Notes: generated by a model from the letters alone, not told the origin. Counted from the first letter of the stretch, positions 28,601-36,671 are shown. The stretch: 39,748 nt of DNA from Bordetella parapertussis (GCA_945883145.1 CAMCXB010000018.1:1-39748), one strand, 5' to 3'. Numbers and translations: made by a program.

Positions 28601-30392
28601 GTTGATTTACTTCGAGCTGATTTACTTCATTCTCATTTTCTTCAAGCTTGATTTCGTCAACACCATTTATATTTTCAATAATATTGAAAATTGGCTCAAC
28701 TAGCGCATCATTATTTTCATTCTGCAAACAATAATCAGAAAATTCTTTTTCGAAGAGTAAAAATTTTTTTACAATAGCGTCTGATAAAGCAGTAGCATCA
28801 TTAGCATGCTCAATATATTGAACAATACAATCTTTTAAGATTGAAAAATCTTGTATCAGTTTTTCTGCATTTAAAAACTTTAATACAGAAATAATTTCCA
28901 ACAAAATACTACGTATTATTTTTTCTTCATTATCAATCAGCCCCACTATCAATACTGAATCTAGCTTATTCTCTAAAACGACTAAGCCTTGCTGCAATCC
29001 GCTGAGTAAAACATGATGTGCCTGTCTTTTTTCGAGATAGTGCGACTTCCTACCTAACTTGAAACATTGATTAGACGCAGATAAATCGACTTCCACACCT
29101 CTTAAAACAATGTTTAACGTAGATTGCCCCGCAGCAGAAAACTCCCACTCTTGCTTGTTTAAAGCTATCTGCTCTAGTAATAACAAATAAGCTAATAATT
29201 GATTAAATTCTTGTTCATTAACTGATGAAGAATCTAACCAAGCTCGACAATTTTTTAAAGAATTTTCTAGTGACTCACTGAGACAACTAGCAAGCTTGAT
29301 CATGTTTTCAAATGTATCAAGCAGATAATTCAACTGAGCACTTGCAAAGACTCCCGAAGGATCTAAAGAATAATTCGCTAAAACAGCATTTTTTGTCTGC
29401 TCTACAGCATGAAAAAAAGCATCCCATGCATCACTTTTTTTATCGATTTCATCCCAACTACTCTGACTGTTTTCTAGCAAGGCGAATTGCTGTTGAATGT
29501 CAAAACACTGCAACACCTCATTGACAGACACATCATTTTTCGTATTTAACCTAAGTTCAAATAAAACCTCTTGTAGTAACTCACTCCTAAACGTTAACTT
29601 TGTATCACCACTTAACTGATAAATTTTTCTTCGCATTGCAGAAAAAATTTTTCTTGCCAGTCCAGCATTAAGATTCTCACCTTCAGAAATTTTCTGTGCA
29701 TAGAGTTGAAATACTTGGCTATACAATTGCTCTCTATTCGACACAGCATGAGTACTATATTTATTTTTTTCTTTGTGATGATTCGCGATCCAAGAAAATA
29801 ACTGAGCAATTTTTTCGGCAGCAGCTTTAACACTAGCTTTAGACTCCTGCTTTAGCAGCATCAATAAAGCTGATTCATATATTTCAATCAGTTCTTGTAG
29901 CGTTATGCCTGTGATTTCTTTTTGACTGAGTGTTTGCAATGCTCGCGGCAAGTCATTTTCATGTGGCAGACGAATTAAATAAGCTGCGGATACCTCATCT
30001 TGAAATAAGGTTTGATGTAGGGACTTATAAGTAGCAAATAAGTTGATAGGAAAAATTGGCCATCCATAACTATGCTTTTCCAATAGCAAGCACATCGCGT
30101 GCTGTGTCTTAGAAAGTAGCGTAAATAGTTGTGTGCTACTAGCTAAATCACCTTTAGCCACAGCAGCTATGACTTGTTTTTGTATTTTTAGTAGCGCAGA
30201 TAAAGCTTCAATTTCTATGAAATTTAATGCGTAATCTGTTTGCTGCAATATCTCTTGCCATTGCGAGCATTTTTTATTTTTTTCACTTTCATTACTCGCT
30301 TGTATCGCATTTATATTTGCAAAATCCTTAGCAAGTAAGGAGCAAGCAAGGATGATCTGTTCTAAAACGAGATAAGCATAAGGATTTTGCAT
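25665..30392 (-). CDS. pilL: PilL/ChpA-type hybrid chemotaxis histidine kinase (type IV pili)
   Basis: CheA-like kinase that should control twitching motility by phosphorylating PilG and PilH. Visible order in 1575 residues: an unassigned, AT-rich alpha-helical region (about 1-620); an Hpt with His681 (AAHSLAGSS); a canonical Hpt with His886 (HTLKGGARMAG); a P3-like dimerisation helix pair (about 985-1130); HATPase with N-box Asn1173 (LLRNAITHG), G1 at Asp1213-Gly (DDGRG) and G2 near 1264 (GRGIGMNAV); a CheW-like domain (about 1305-1440); and a C-terminal receiver (about 1456-1575) with acidic pair Asp1464/1465, phospho-Asp1508 and Lys in LGKPF. P. aeruginosa ChpA is about 2470 residues with eight phosphotransfer domains, so this version is compact. 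Residues 589-603 are a pentapeptide repeat. It lies 14 nt after pilJ and ends the operon. Confidence 0.93.
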   Translation of the reverse strand: MQNPYAYLVLEQIILACSLLAKDFANINAIQASNESEKNKKCSQWQEILQQTDYALNFIEIEALSALLKIQKQVIAAVAKGDLASSTQLFTLLSKTQHAMCLLLEKHSYGWPIFPINLFATYKSLHQTLFQDEVSAAYLIRLPHENDLPRALQTLSQKEITGITLQELIEIYESALLMLLKQESKASVKAAAEKIAQLFSWIANHHKEKNKYSTHAVSNREQLYSQVFQLYAQKISEGENLNAGLARKIFSAMRRKIYQLSGDTKLTFRSELLQEVLFELRLNTKNDVSVNEVLQCFDIQQQFALLENSQSSWDEIDKKSDAWDAFFHAVEQTKNAVLANYSLDPSGVFASAQLNYLLDTFENMIKLASCLSESLENSLKNCRAWLDSSSVNEQEFNQLLAYLLLLEQIALNKQEWEFSAAGQSTLNIVLRGVEVDLSASNQCFKLGRKSHYLEKRQAHHVLLSGLQQGLVVLENKLDSVLIVGLIDNEEKIIRSILLEIISVLKFLNAEKLIQDFSILKDCIVQYIEHANDATALSDAIVKKFLLFEKEFSDYCLQNENNDALVEPIFNIIENINGVDEIKLEENENEVNQLEVNQLVINQVEKQLNTEELKLHQKSEQSSPISTHALSLAPLPLIASPALQKIYLKEAQQLVTQLNTALQAWLLSPDEHVLQTAAHAAHSLAGSSATVGVSSMSVLSTALEQVLQLLTDAAHADPITSDLLMQSATVLAAQLHNLSIGIVPDSQLTLVEQLLTLRDRLNGDLVASGVTSLNVSSIDEVQAAYPAIEWIPVSSVTSIDSAVVKDEEINSLNYKPEYEVQSIEEKFRFETEEKYDDESEEEPDEELVAIFIEEATDYLPELDAALRNWFDHPQNTESANAILRILHTLKGGARMAGCKALGQYFHQMETEVEQLTDAPNRDSEKISQLLLAFDFAVSALAKLKIQAQHVDDPLHTPLLNHQGSEQEPSLFTAAEAISTPQESTLLRVRTDVMDRLAGSAAELIVDGARMSAEIQQQKKSLLDLTDTLMRLRSQLRELEFVAESSIASKMQASQQQTFDPLEFDRFTRLQELTRTMAESMSDAASIERSLSRQIEKTHAILYSHEKYARAIQNDLKRVRVVRFASVSERLHHLVRQVARESEREVRLELTGSQSEIDRSLLDKIISPIEHLLRNAITHGIETSADRLKAGKDKCGKLLINLIQQGNEIIITVSDDGRGLDFARIAERAKSMGLLAMDATPSEDALTETIFAPGFSTSAELTANAGRGIGMNAVRDTVLSQRGVIQVKSQTGQGVAFTLFLPLSLATAAVVIIQHGDRKLALPSNMVEQVLQLTLADLKLARQSGEILWRKERIVLHQLALLLDEDGATETELRTALNSVIILRGVHGQLALEVQAILGNGEVVVRNIGPQVSTVKGIVGASVMPDGSIALIINPLLFLVSDPHRKNKKTTSVTAATPIFKVLVVDDSLTVRRISQRLLERAGYSVLLARDGLHAIEILQTEQVSIILLDIEMPRMDGFEFLHYLRQDAKTSALPVVMITSRTADKHRAHAKELGATAYLGKPFNETELLTLIKGFA
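28585..28629 (-). repeat. In-frame 15-nt tandem repeat inside pilL (3 copies)
   Basis: Three imperfect 15-nt units (28585-28599, 28600-28614, 28615-28629) encode EVNQL-EVNQL-VINQV at PilL residues 589-603, in the linker before the first Hpt. The unit length is a multiple of three, so copy-number change would keep the frame. Confidence 0.8.
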
Positions 30393-30406
30393 TAGCTAGC
30401 ACTGCT

Positions 30407-32614
30407 TTAAGCGATACGAAATCTTGCTACTGCTGATTTCAATTCATCAGCAAGCACTAACAGCTCCTGTACTGCATTTGCTGTTTGTGTCGTGCCATTT
30501 CTAGTGTGTTCTGTAATAGTTAAAATACTATCGATGTTTTTAGCGACACCATCCGCTAGGCTTGATTGCGCCATAGTAGAAGTTGATATGCCATGAATCA
30601 GTTCGGCTAAATGCTGTGATATGTGTCGAATTTCTGAAAGCACTGATCCTGCTGAATCTGATAGACGCGCACCTTCGACTACGCCTTGAGTTGATTTTTC
30701 CATCGCTATCACTGCATCATGGGCGTCGGTTTGTATAGTTTGTACCAGCGCTGAAATTTGTTTTGCTGCTTCACCAGAGCGTTCTGCTAAACGCTGCACT
30801 TCTTCTGCTACAACGGCAAATCCACGTCCAGCTTCACCGGCTGATGCCGCTTGTATTGCTGCATTGAGTGCTAATACATTGGTCTGTTCTGTGATGTCAG
30901 TAATGAGTTCTGTAATATCGCCAATTTCTAAGGATGATTCACTCAAGCGTTTTATACGTTTAGAGGTTTCTTGGATTAAGTCACGAATATCATGCATGCC
31001 TTTAATCGCCAGTTGTACTGCCTCTTCACCTTTTTTTGCAGCAGCTAGTGATGTTTGTGCCACTTCTGTGGAAGCAGTCGCTGCTTGTGATACCTGATGA
31101 ATTTGATTCGTCATCTGCAATACATCGCGCCCTGTTTGCTGAATTTCAGTCGATTGATGTGCTGCTAAAGCTAGTGATTCCGCAGAAATTTGTTGGCTAT
31201 CCTCAGAGGCGAGTGCGACGCGCTGTGTCATTTGATTGACTTTGTCTAATAGCGCGCGTAATTCTTCCAACATGAAATTGACTGAATCAGCGATAGCACC
31301 GGTGATGTCTTCACTGACTGTCGCTTGTACGGTTAAATTACCATCCGAGACGGCTTGTAATTCATTCATCAAACGTAAGATGGCGGCTTGATTTTGCTGA
31401 TTCAACTGACGTACTTTTTCTTCTTGTTCAACTGCAGCCTGTCTTTGTTTTTCTGCTTCTGCTTGCCGTTGTTCAGCTTCCGTTGCTCGCATGCGTGTTT
31501 GCTTTAACAAAATCAAACCTAGAGTGATCATGGCTGCGATGGAAAACACACCTGCAATTAACATACCCCAGCTAGTCCAATTACTTTGATTTTGTGTGAG
31601 TAAATATCCACGCTGTAGATTTTGTAATTTATCGCGTAATATTTCATTTTCACTAAAAATTAAACGTTCAGCTTCTTTAGCTGCGATAAATTGTTCTAGA
31701 TTTTTCAATACCTCACTGACTAATTGCTGATACTCAGCAAATGCTTGTTGTAGTTCATTTAATTTAAGTCGGATATCAGGATGGGAAGCAGCAGGCAATC
31801 GTAGCACTGCACTTCCTTCTAAAAACCCACTCACGATATCTTTAAATGTATTCGCATCTTTCCCGAGTTGAAATGCGGTTTCTGGATTAATCCCTTCTGA
31901 GGTCATGAATTCATTCACACTTTTACCTAATCGCTGCGTCAACATGACCAGTTGACCTGCAGCCGATATCTCGCGTGGTGTGGCACCTGTTTGAGCATTC
32001 AATGTGGCGATTTGCTCTGAAATTTCTAATAGATTAGGACTGAGCTTATTTAGCTTTTGCTGCGTCTCTTTAAATCCTATGAGTTGCTTTTCAACATTCA
32101 TGATGCGTATTGCAGCTTGATCTGAACGCAACCATTGCGCACGAATATCACTGAGCAGCTTGGCTGATTCTTGATCGGCCTCGGGAATGTCTCTGCCTTG
32201 GGTCATGCCTCCACGCGTCAATACATTGAGATAATCATTAATAGCAGCACGACTTTGTCTTAATTGATTGAATGCATCGTGATTTCCTTGAATAGCATTA
32301 GGCGATGCTTTCCCCATACGCTGTGAATGCATCAATACTTCCGCTGCTAACTGCGTTTGAGCCGATGCTTTCGCTGCCTCTTCTGCATTCAACCAAGTTA
32401 ATGCAAACAATACGATGACGCCACCCACTAAAGCACCTGTGCTAAGGCGTAAATAAGTTTGCAGACTTTTATTATTCAAACTTTGTTGAATTCTTGTATT
32501 GAGAACTTGCAGAGTGATTTTCCATTTTGATGCTTTGTGATTTTTATCTTCCACCAAAGACTTGCTATGGGATGAATCGGTTTGATGTGCACGCATGTCG
32601 TTGTCAACTTTCAT
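30407..32614 (-). CDS. pilJ: PilJ: type IV pilus methyl-accepting chemotaxis receptor
   Basis: Receptor of the Pil-Chp pathway. 735 residues. Cytoplasmic N-terminal tail, TM1 about 58-75, periplasmic all-helical PilJ domains (two related QRMGKxxx / QRLGKSVNEF segments), TM2 about 348-370, a coiled-coil/HAMP-like stretch (about 374-450), and a methyl-accepting signalling domain whose hairpin tip EAGRGFAVVAEEVQRLAERSG is near residues 593-612. The start is supported by AGGA 8 nt upstream. It is 27 nt after pilI and 14 nt before pilL. It is thought to sense pilus retraction or PilA in P. aeruginosa; here that is inferred by homology. Confidence 0.96.
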   Translation of the reverse strand: MKVDNDMRAHQTDSSHSKSLVEDKNHKASKWKITLQVLNTRIQQSLNNKSLQTYLRLSTGALVGGVIVLFALTWLNAEEAAKASAQTQLAAEVLMHSQRMGKASPNAIQGNHDAFNQLRQSRAAINDYLNVLTRGGMTQGRDIPEADQESAKLLSDIRAQWLRSDQAAIRIMNVEKQLIGFKETQQKLNKLSPNLLEISEQIATLNAQTGATPREISAAGQLVMLTQRLGKSVNEFMTSEGINPETAFQLGKDANTFKDIVSGFLEGSAVLRLPAASHPDIRLKLNELQQAFAEYQQLVSEVLKNLEQFIAAKEAERLIFSENEILRDKLQNLQRGYLLTQNQSNWTSWGMLIAGVFSIAAMITLGLILLKQTRMRATEAEQRQAEAEKQRQAAVEQEEKVRQLNQQNQAAILRLMNELQAVSDGNLTVQATVSEDITGAIADSVNFMLEELRALLDKVNQMTQRVALASEDSQQISAESLALAAHQSTEIQQTGRDVLQMTNQIHQVSQAATASTEVAQTSLAAAKKGEEAVQLAIKGMHDIRDLIQETSKRIKRLSESSLEIGDITELITDITEQTNVLALNAAIQAASAGEAGRGFAVVAEEVQRLAERSGEAAKQISALVQTIQTDAHDAVIAMEKSTQGVVEGARLSDSAGSVLSEIRHISQHLAELIHGISTSTMAQSSLADGVAKNIDSILTITEHTRNGTTQTANAVQELLVLADELKSAVARFRIA

Positions 32615-32641
32615 TGTTATTCCTGCTCACAGTAGTTTTCA

Positions 32642-33211
32642 TCAAAGGGCAATATTCACAAAGGTAGGATGATTAATTAATATCTGTAAATTAATCTCTG
32701 TCCATTTCACTTTATTTTTATCCATGTAGTCCTGCCTTAACCATGGCGATTCTTTGTCTGTTCTGAATTCTGATGTCATGCCTGCGATATCAATTAATCC
32801 GACTATGCGTGTGACACGAAATGCGCAATGCAGCGATAGAGAGGGTGCACAGGTGAGTACTTTGTCTGTTTTTTTATTTTCACTCACGGAGTGTCCCAAT
32901 AGACCGGATAGATCTGAGAGCCCAATTAATCGATCACGATGACTAAATAATCCAAGAAACCACGCTTTGGTATTGGGTACAGGGGTGATGACTGGACTAG
33001 ATATCACTTCACCAGTTTGGATTAAATGCATGAATAAAAAATCTTCTCCTACCTGCACACCTAATCGTCGATGATCAGGTGCTGTATTTTTTCCTTCTGA
33101 TCTAAAAGTTTTTTCTGCAATTTCTTTTTGAAATTCACGCAACTGATGCCGACGTGCGGTTTTTTTTATCCCTCTTTTATTTAGGGGATCAAATGGATTG
33201 AGGTCTTGCAT
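32642..33211 (-). CDS. pilI: PilI: CheW-like chemotaxis adaptor
   Basis: CheW-domain adaptor expected to couple the PilJ receptor to the PilL kinase. 189 residues, with a 40-50 residue basic N-terminal tail and then the CheW fold (LGVQVGEDFLFMHLIQTGEV, NTKAWFLGLFSHRDRLIGLSDLSGLLG, HCAFRVTRIVGLID). The sequence is less conserved than its neighbours, but position and fold agree. The ATG begins 1 nt after the pilH stop. Confidence 0.9.
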   Translation of the reverse strand: MQDLNPFDPLNKRGIKKTARRHQLREFQKEIAEKTFRSEGKNTAPDHRRLGVQVGEDFLFMHLIQTGEVISSPVITPVPNTKAWFLGLFSHRDRLIGLSDLSGLLGHSVSENKKTDKVLTCAPSLSLHCAFRVTRIVGLIDIAGMTSEFRTDKESPWLRQDYMDKNKVKWTEINLQILINHPTFVNIAL

Positions 33212-33212
33212 C

Positions 33213-33590
33213 TTAAGCAGTGGGTCGTAAGTGACTAGCGATTTTCTGTAACAGTAATTTTGTATTCACAGGCTTGACGATGTAATCGCGTGCGCCTTGT
33301 CGTAAGCCCCAGATGCGATCTGTCTCTTGATTTTTACTGGTACAGATAATGATAGGTACATGTTCAGTTAAGGGATTGCGTGTGATTTCTCTGGTTGTCT
33401 GAAAGCCGTTTTGACCTGGCATGACAACATCCATCAAGATCAAGTCTGGTACATGGGTGCGAATATGTTCGATCGCATCTTCACCATTCTCAGCCGTTAG
33501 TACGGCATAACCATTTGATGTGAGTAATTCAGATAAAAAAAATCGTTCAGTAGGTGAATCATCGACGATCAGAATTTTTTGCATGGCCAT
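33213..33590 (-). CDS. pilH: PilH: type IV pilus response regulator
   Basis: Single receiver domain of 125 residues without an output domain. Acidic pair Asp10/Asp11 (ILIVDDS), phospho-acceptor Asp54 (LILMDVVMPGQNGF), switch Thr/Ser in IICTSK and Lys106 (YIVKPV). It is expected to be phosphorylated by PilL and to act on pilus retraction. It lies 20 nt after pilG. An ATG two codons in (MQKILIV) is an alternative start. Confidence 0.94.
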   Translation of the reverse strand: MAMQKILIVDDSPTERFFLSELLTSNGYAVLTAENGEDAIEHIRTHVPDLILMDVVMPGQNGFQTTREITRNPLTEHVPIIICTSKNQETDRIWGLRQGARDYIVKPVNTKLLLQKIASHLRPTA

Positions 33591-33610
33591 AAATTTTATT
33601 CAATGAAAAA

Positions 33611-34024
33611 TTAGAGTGCACTCACGCTTACTTGCGCATGCGCTAAATGGGCAGCAACTGTTTTTAATAAACTATCTTTTGTGAATGGCTTAGTGAGATA
33701 AGCATTAGCGCCGACTAAAACGCCACGTGCGCGATCGAACACGCCATCTTTTGAAGACAGCATGACAACGGGGATATGTTGGAAGCGAGAGTTATGCCTG
33801 ACCAAACTACAGATCTGATAACCATCTAATCTGGGCATGAGGACATCACATAAAATCAAGGCCGGTGCATGCTCCATGATTTTTGCTATGCCCTCAAATC
33901 CATCTTCGGCAAACACTACCGAATAACCAGATTGAGCGAGGAAAATTTCAGCGGATCGTCTTATCGTGCTGCTGTCATCAACAACCAGAATAGGCGACGC
34001 GGTCCGCCCTTGCGTTACATCCAT
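33611..34024 (-). CDS. pilG: PilG: type IV pilus response regulator
   Basis: Single receiver domain of 137 residues. Acidic pair Asp16/Asp17 (ILVVDDSST), phospho-acceptor Asp60 (LILCDVLMPRLDGY), LSSKD switch region and Lys112 (YLTKPFT). In P. aeruginosa PilG promotes pilus extension and cAMP signalling. It is the first gene of the pilG-pilH-pilI-pilJ-pilL operon, with a promoter candidate at 34108-34135. Confidence 0.95.
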   Translation of the reverse strand: MDVTQGRTASPILVVDDSSTIRRSAEIFLAQSGYSVVFAEDGFEGIAKIMEHAPALILCDVLMPRLDGYQICSLVRHNSRFQHIPVVMLSSKDGVFDRARGVLVGANAYLTKPFTKDSLLKTVAAHLAHAQVSVSAL

Positions 34025-34107
34025 TGCGCCACCCGTTTAACGTTGCAGGGAATCGGGCGCAACTGTAACAAAAAGAGAAACTATTTAAAATATTGGCAAC
34101 ATCAAAT

Positions 34108-34135
34108 TTTATGTCTGTCGTTAATTTGGCGACAA
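34108..34135 (-). promoter_or_regulatory. Candidate promoter for the pil operon
   Basis: On the minus strand TTGTCG (complement of 34130-34135), a 16-nt spacer and CATAAA (complement of 34108-34113) lie about 85 nt before the pilG start. Each hexamer matches consensus at four of six positions. Weak but well placed in the only gap before the operon. Confidence 0.35.
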
Positions 34136-34156
34136 ATTTGAGGTGTACCTAAAGAT

Positions 34157-34176
34157 TAGCCCTAGAAAACGGGCTA
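34157..34176 (-). terminator. Hairpin after rubredoxin
   Basis: TAGCCC (34157-34162) and GGGCTA (34171-34176) make a 6-bp stem with an 8-nt loop, 18 nt past the rubredoxin stop. On the minus strand only a short T-rich stretch follows (ATCTTTAGG), so it is a weak terminator candidate separating rubredoxin from the pil operon. Confidence 0.35.
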
Positions 34177-34193
34177 GTTGAGTGATATGTTAT

Positions 34194-34388
34194 TTAGATA
34201 GCAACCATCTCAAAATCTTCTTTGCGTGCGCCGCATTCTGGGCAAGTCCAGTTCATAGGAACATCGTCCCAACGGGTGCCAGCAGCAATGCCTTCTTCTG
34301 GTAAACCAGCGGCTTCATCATAGACCCAGCCACAAATCAGGCACATCCATGTTTTGAATTCCTGTTCAGTTGTCTTGTTATCGCTCAC
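34194..34388 (-). CDS. rubA: Rubredoxin
   Basis: Small cytoplasmic one-iron electron carrier. The iron ligands are Cys16 and Cys19 (CLICGWVYD) and Cys49 and Cys52 (CPECGARK). The conserved aromatic and loop residues (WVYDEAAG, WDDVPMNW) are present. The frame opens at a TTG (34403), but GTG 34388 with AAGGG about 7 nt upstream gives MSDNKTTEQEF and 64 residues, the usual length. The gene is divergent from the ThiD-like gene. Its redox partner is unknown. Confidence 0.95.
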   Translation of the reverse strand: MSDNKTTEQEFKTWMCLICGWVYDEAAGLPEEGIAAGTRWDDVPMNWTCPECGARKEDFEMVAI

Positions 34389-34415
34389 AGCACTGCCCTT
34401 CAAGTAAAATGCAAA

Positions 34416-35261
34416 GTGGTCTATCTTAATCTAGTCCTTGTGCAAAACCAAACTTACCCTCTTGTTCTGACATTCGGACTGACTGATCCTGTAGGCGCGA
34501 TCGGTATTCAGGCTGATCTTGCCGCTTTTGCAGGCATGGGTTGCCATGGTTTGTCCGTCATCACAGCTATCTCGATTGGCGATACTACCGGTATCGAAGA
34601 TGTACAAGCAATGGATCCTGACTGGGTCGCAGATCAAGCACGTGTGCTACTCGAGGATATGCCCGTCTCTGCTTTTAAAGTCGGCTACACAGGTGGGGTA
34701 GAAACCATTGCTGTGATTGCAGAAATCGTCTCTGATTATCCCGAAGTACCACTAGTATTAGATCCTTTTTCAACTGCGCTCGCAGATTCGGATGTGGATG
34801 AAGAAATCTTAATTGCCTTACGCGAGTTATTGATTCCACAAACAACATTGTTGATACTGTCCGTTGATGAGTTAGCCAAACTTGCAGAAACTTGGCGTGA
34901 TCCTAGCGATGAATCCATGCTGGAAATCGATGTGATGCATTTAATTCAACAGGGTTGTGAATTTATTATGGTCACTGGCACACCTGCTGAAAAACAAGAA
35001 ATCACAAATACGTTGTTTAGTGTTGATGGCATAATCCAAACAAATAGCAAAACGCGTTTGGCAGGTGCATTTGTAGGTGCAGGTAACACGATCTCTGCCG
35101 CTGTTGCAGCAACACTGGCAAATGGAATCACCACACCAGAAGCTGTGATCGAAGCTGAAGAATATACTGCTGCTGCATTAACGCATGCGCAACGACTAGG
35201 TATGGGTAAGTTAATACCAGATCGTTTTTTTTGGGCGCGCGATGTTAGCCTTAAAAGCTAA
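34416..35261 (+). CDS. thiD: Divergent ThiD-like (hydroxymethylpyrimidine kinase family) protein
   Basis: Ribokinase-fold protein of the ThiD family, 281 residues from GTG 34416, or 273 from GTG 34440 (MQNQTYPLVLTFG), which I think more likely; no ATG is available. The recognisable core is DPVGAIGIQADLAAFAGMGCHGLSVITA. Several ThiD active-site motifs are altered. The GSDPSGGAG loop reads GLTDPVGAIG. The anion-hole GTGC reads GAGN (residues 221-224), losing the catalytic Cys. The DPVM and TPN motifs read DPFS and LSV. Canonical ThiD phosphorylates HMP and HMP-P in thiamine synthesis; that activity is doubtful here. It sits between rubredoxin (divergent) and hemL (same strand, 109 nt on), a linkage I associate with Burkholderiales. 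Confidence 0.8.
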   Translation: MVYLNLVLVQNQTYPLVLTFGLTDPVGAIGIQADLAAFAGMGCHGLSVITAISIGDTTGIEDVQAMDPDWVADQARVLLEDMPVSAFKVGYTGGVETIAVIAEIVSDYPEVPLVLDPFSTALADSDVDEEILIALRELLIPQTTLLILSVDELAKLAETWRDPSDESMLEIDVMHLIQQGCEFIMVTGTPAEKQEITNTLFSVDGIIQTNSKTRLAGAFVGAGNTISAAVAATLANGITTPEAVIEAEEYTAAALTHAQRLGMGKLIPDRFFWARDVSLKS

Positions 35262-35370
35262 TATGTTGTTGCAATAACTGATGAATATAAAAAATAAGTA
35301 AACGCTGCATGCCTGTCACAATAAACAAGATTTCAAGCACTCAACCTTAGTCAACAATACATCAATAAAA

Positions 35371-36654
35371 ATGTCGAATAACGAAACCTTATTTACACGC
35401 GCACAAAAAAGTACACCTGGCGGTGTTAACTCTCCCGTGCGAGCTTTTCGCTCAGTTGGCGGTACACCACGTTTTATCAAAAAGGCAGAAGGTCCTTATT
35501 TTTGGGATGCTGATGATAAGCGCTACATTGATTACATAGGTTCATGGGGCCCAGCGATTGTTGGTCACACTCATCCTAAAGTTGTGAAAGCTGTGCAAGA
35601 CGCAGTAACAAAAGGGCTGAGTTTTGGTGCGCCCACCGAAGGTGAAATTTTAATGGCAGAAAAAATCTGCCAATTAGTTCCTTCGATTGAACAAGTCAGA
35701 CTGGTTTCATCCGGCACAGAAGCTGCAATGAGTGCGCTACGTTTAGCGCGTGGCGCTACTGGTCGCGACACAGTGATTAAATTTGAAGGCTGTTATCACG
35801 GTCATGCTGATTCTTTATTAGTTAAAGCTGGCAGTGGACTACTGACCTTTGGTAATCCAACTTCTTCCGGAGTACCAGCTGATTTTGCTAAGCACACCAT
35901 GGTGCTCGACTATAACAATTGCGAACAATTAGAAGAAGTTTTTAAATCTAAAGGTTCCACTATTGCTTGTGTCATCGTTGAACCTGTTGCCGGCAATATG
36001 AATTTATTACCTGCTTCACTAGAATTTTTACAAACCATGCGTCGTTTATGTACGCAGCATGGCGCTTTGTTATTGTTTGATGAAGTGATGTCAGGATTTC
36101 GTGTTGCACTAGGTGGCGCGCAATCAATTTATGGCGTTACGCCTGATATGACAGTGCTCGGTAAAGTCATAGGCGGTGGACTACCTGTTGCTGCTTTTGG
36201 TGGGCGTGCAGATTTAATGCAGCATTTAGCACCTATCGGTGGTGTGTATCAAGCAGGTACCTTATCTGGCAATCCGGTTGCGGTTGCAGCAGGTATGGCG
36301 ACTTTAGAAATTATTCAACAACCTGGTTTTTATGAATCACTCACTAAGCAGACTAAAAAACTCACTGATGGTTTAAGTACTGTCGCTAAAGAAGTGGGCA
36401 TAGATTTTTGTGCAAATGCTGTAGGCGGTATGTTTGGTATTTATTTCACGCAGTCAGTACCAACTAATTATGCAGAGATGATGGAATGCGATAAGAATCG
36501 CTTTAATACTTTCTTCCACTTGATGTTAGATCGTGGTGTGTATCTCGCACCTTCTGCATTTGAAGCAGGTTTCGTCTCTGCGCAACATGATGATGCCATC
36601 ATCAATGAAACTTTACGCTGTGCGCGTGAGGCATTTACTCAAGTCGCTGCTTAA
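35371..36654 (+). CDS. hemL: Glutamate-1-semialdehyde 2,1-aminomutase
   Basis: PLP enzyme converting glutamate-1-semialdehyde to 5-aminolevulinate in C5 haem synthesis. 427 residues. The PLP lysine is Lys265 in LGKVIGGGLPVAAFGG, the same number as in E. coli HemL. Other class III aminotransferase signatures are VSSGTEAAMSALRLARGATGR, LLLFDEVMSGFRV and YQAGTLSGNP. The start MSNNETLFTRAQKSTPGGVNSPVRAF is typical of the family. The 109 nt upstream hold no gene and no promoter I can place. A strong hairpin at 36672-36713 follows. Confidence 0.97.
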   Translation: MSNNETLFTRAQKSTPGGVNSPVRAFRSVGGTPRFIKKAEGPYFWDADDKRYIDYIGSWGPAIVGHTHPKVVKAVQDAVTKGLSFGAPTEGEILMAEKICQLVPSIEQVRLVSSGTEAAMSALRLARGATGRDTVIKFEGCYHGHADSLLVKAGSGLLTFGNPTSSGVPADFAKHTMVLDYNNCEQLEEVFKSKGSTIACVIVEPVAGNMNLLPASLEFLQTMRRLCTQHGALLLFDEVMSGFRVALGGAQSIYGVTPDMTVLGKVIGGGLPVAAFGGRADLMQHLAPIGGVYQAGTLSGNPVAVAAGMATLEIIQQPGFYESLTKQTKKLTDGLSTVAKEVGIDFCANAVGGMFGIYFTQSVPTNYAEMMECDKNRFNTFFHLMLDRGVYLAPSAFEAGFVSAQHDDAIINETLRCAREAFTQVAA

Positions 36655-36671
36655 TAAAACGCTGCTCCCAA

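Noticed and set aside
27239..29833. Several short ORFs antisense to or out of frame with pilL
   Set aside because: All lie within the strongly supported PilL frame and have no recognisable content.
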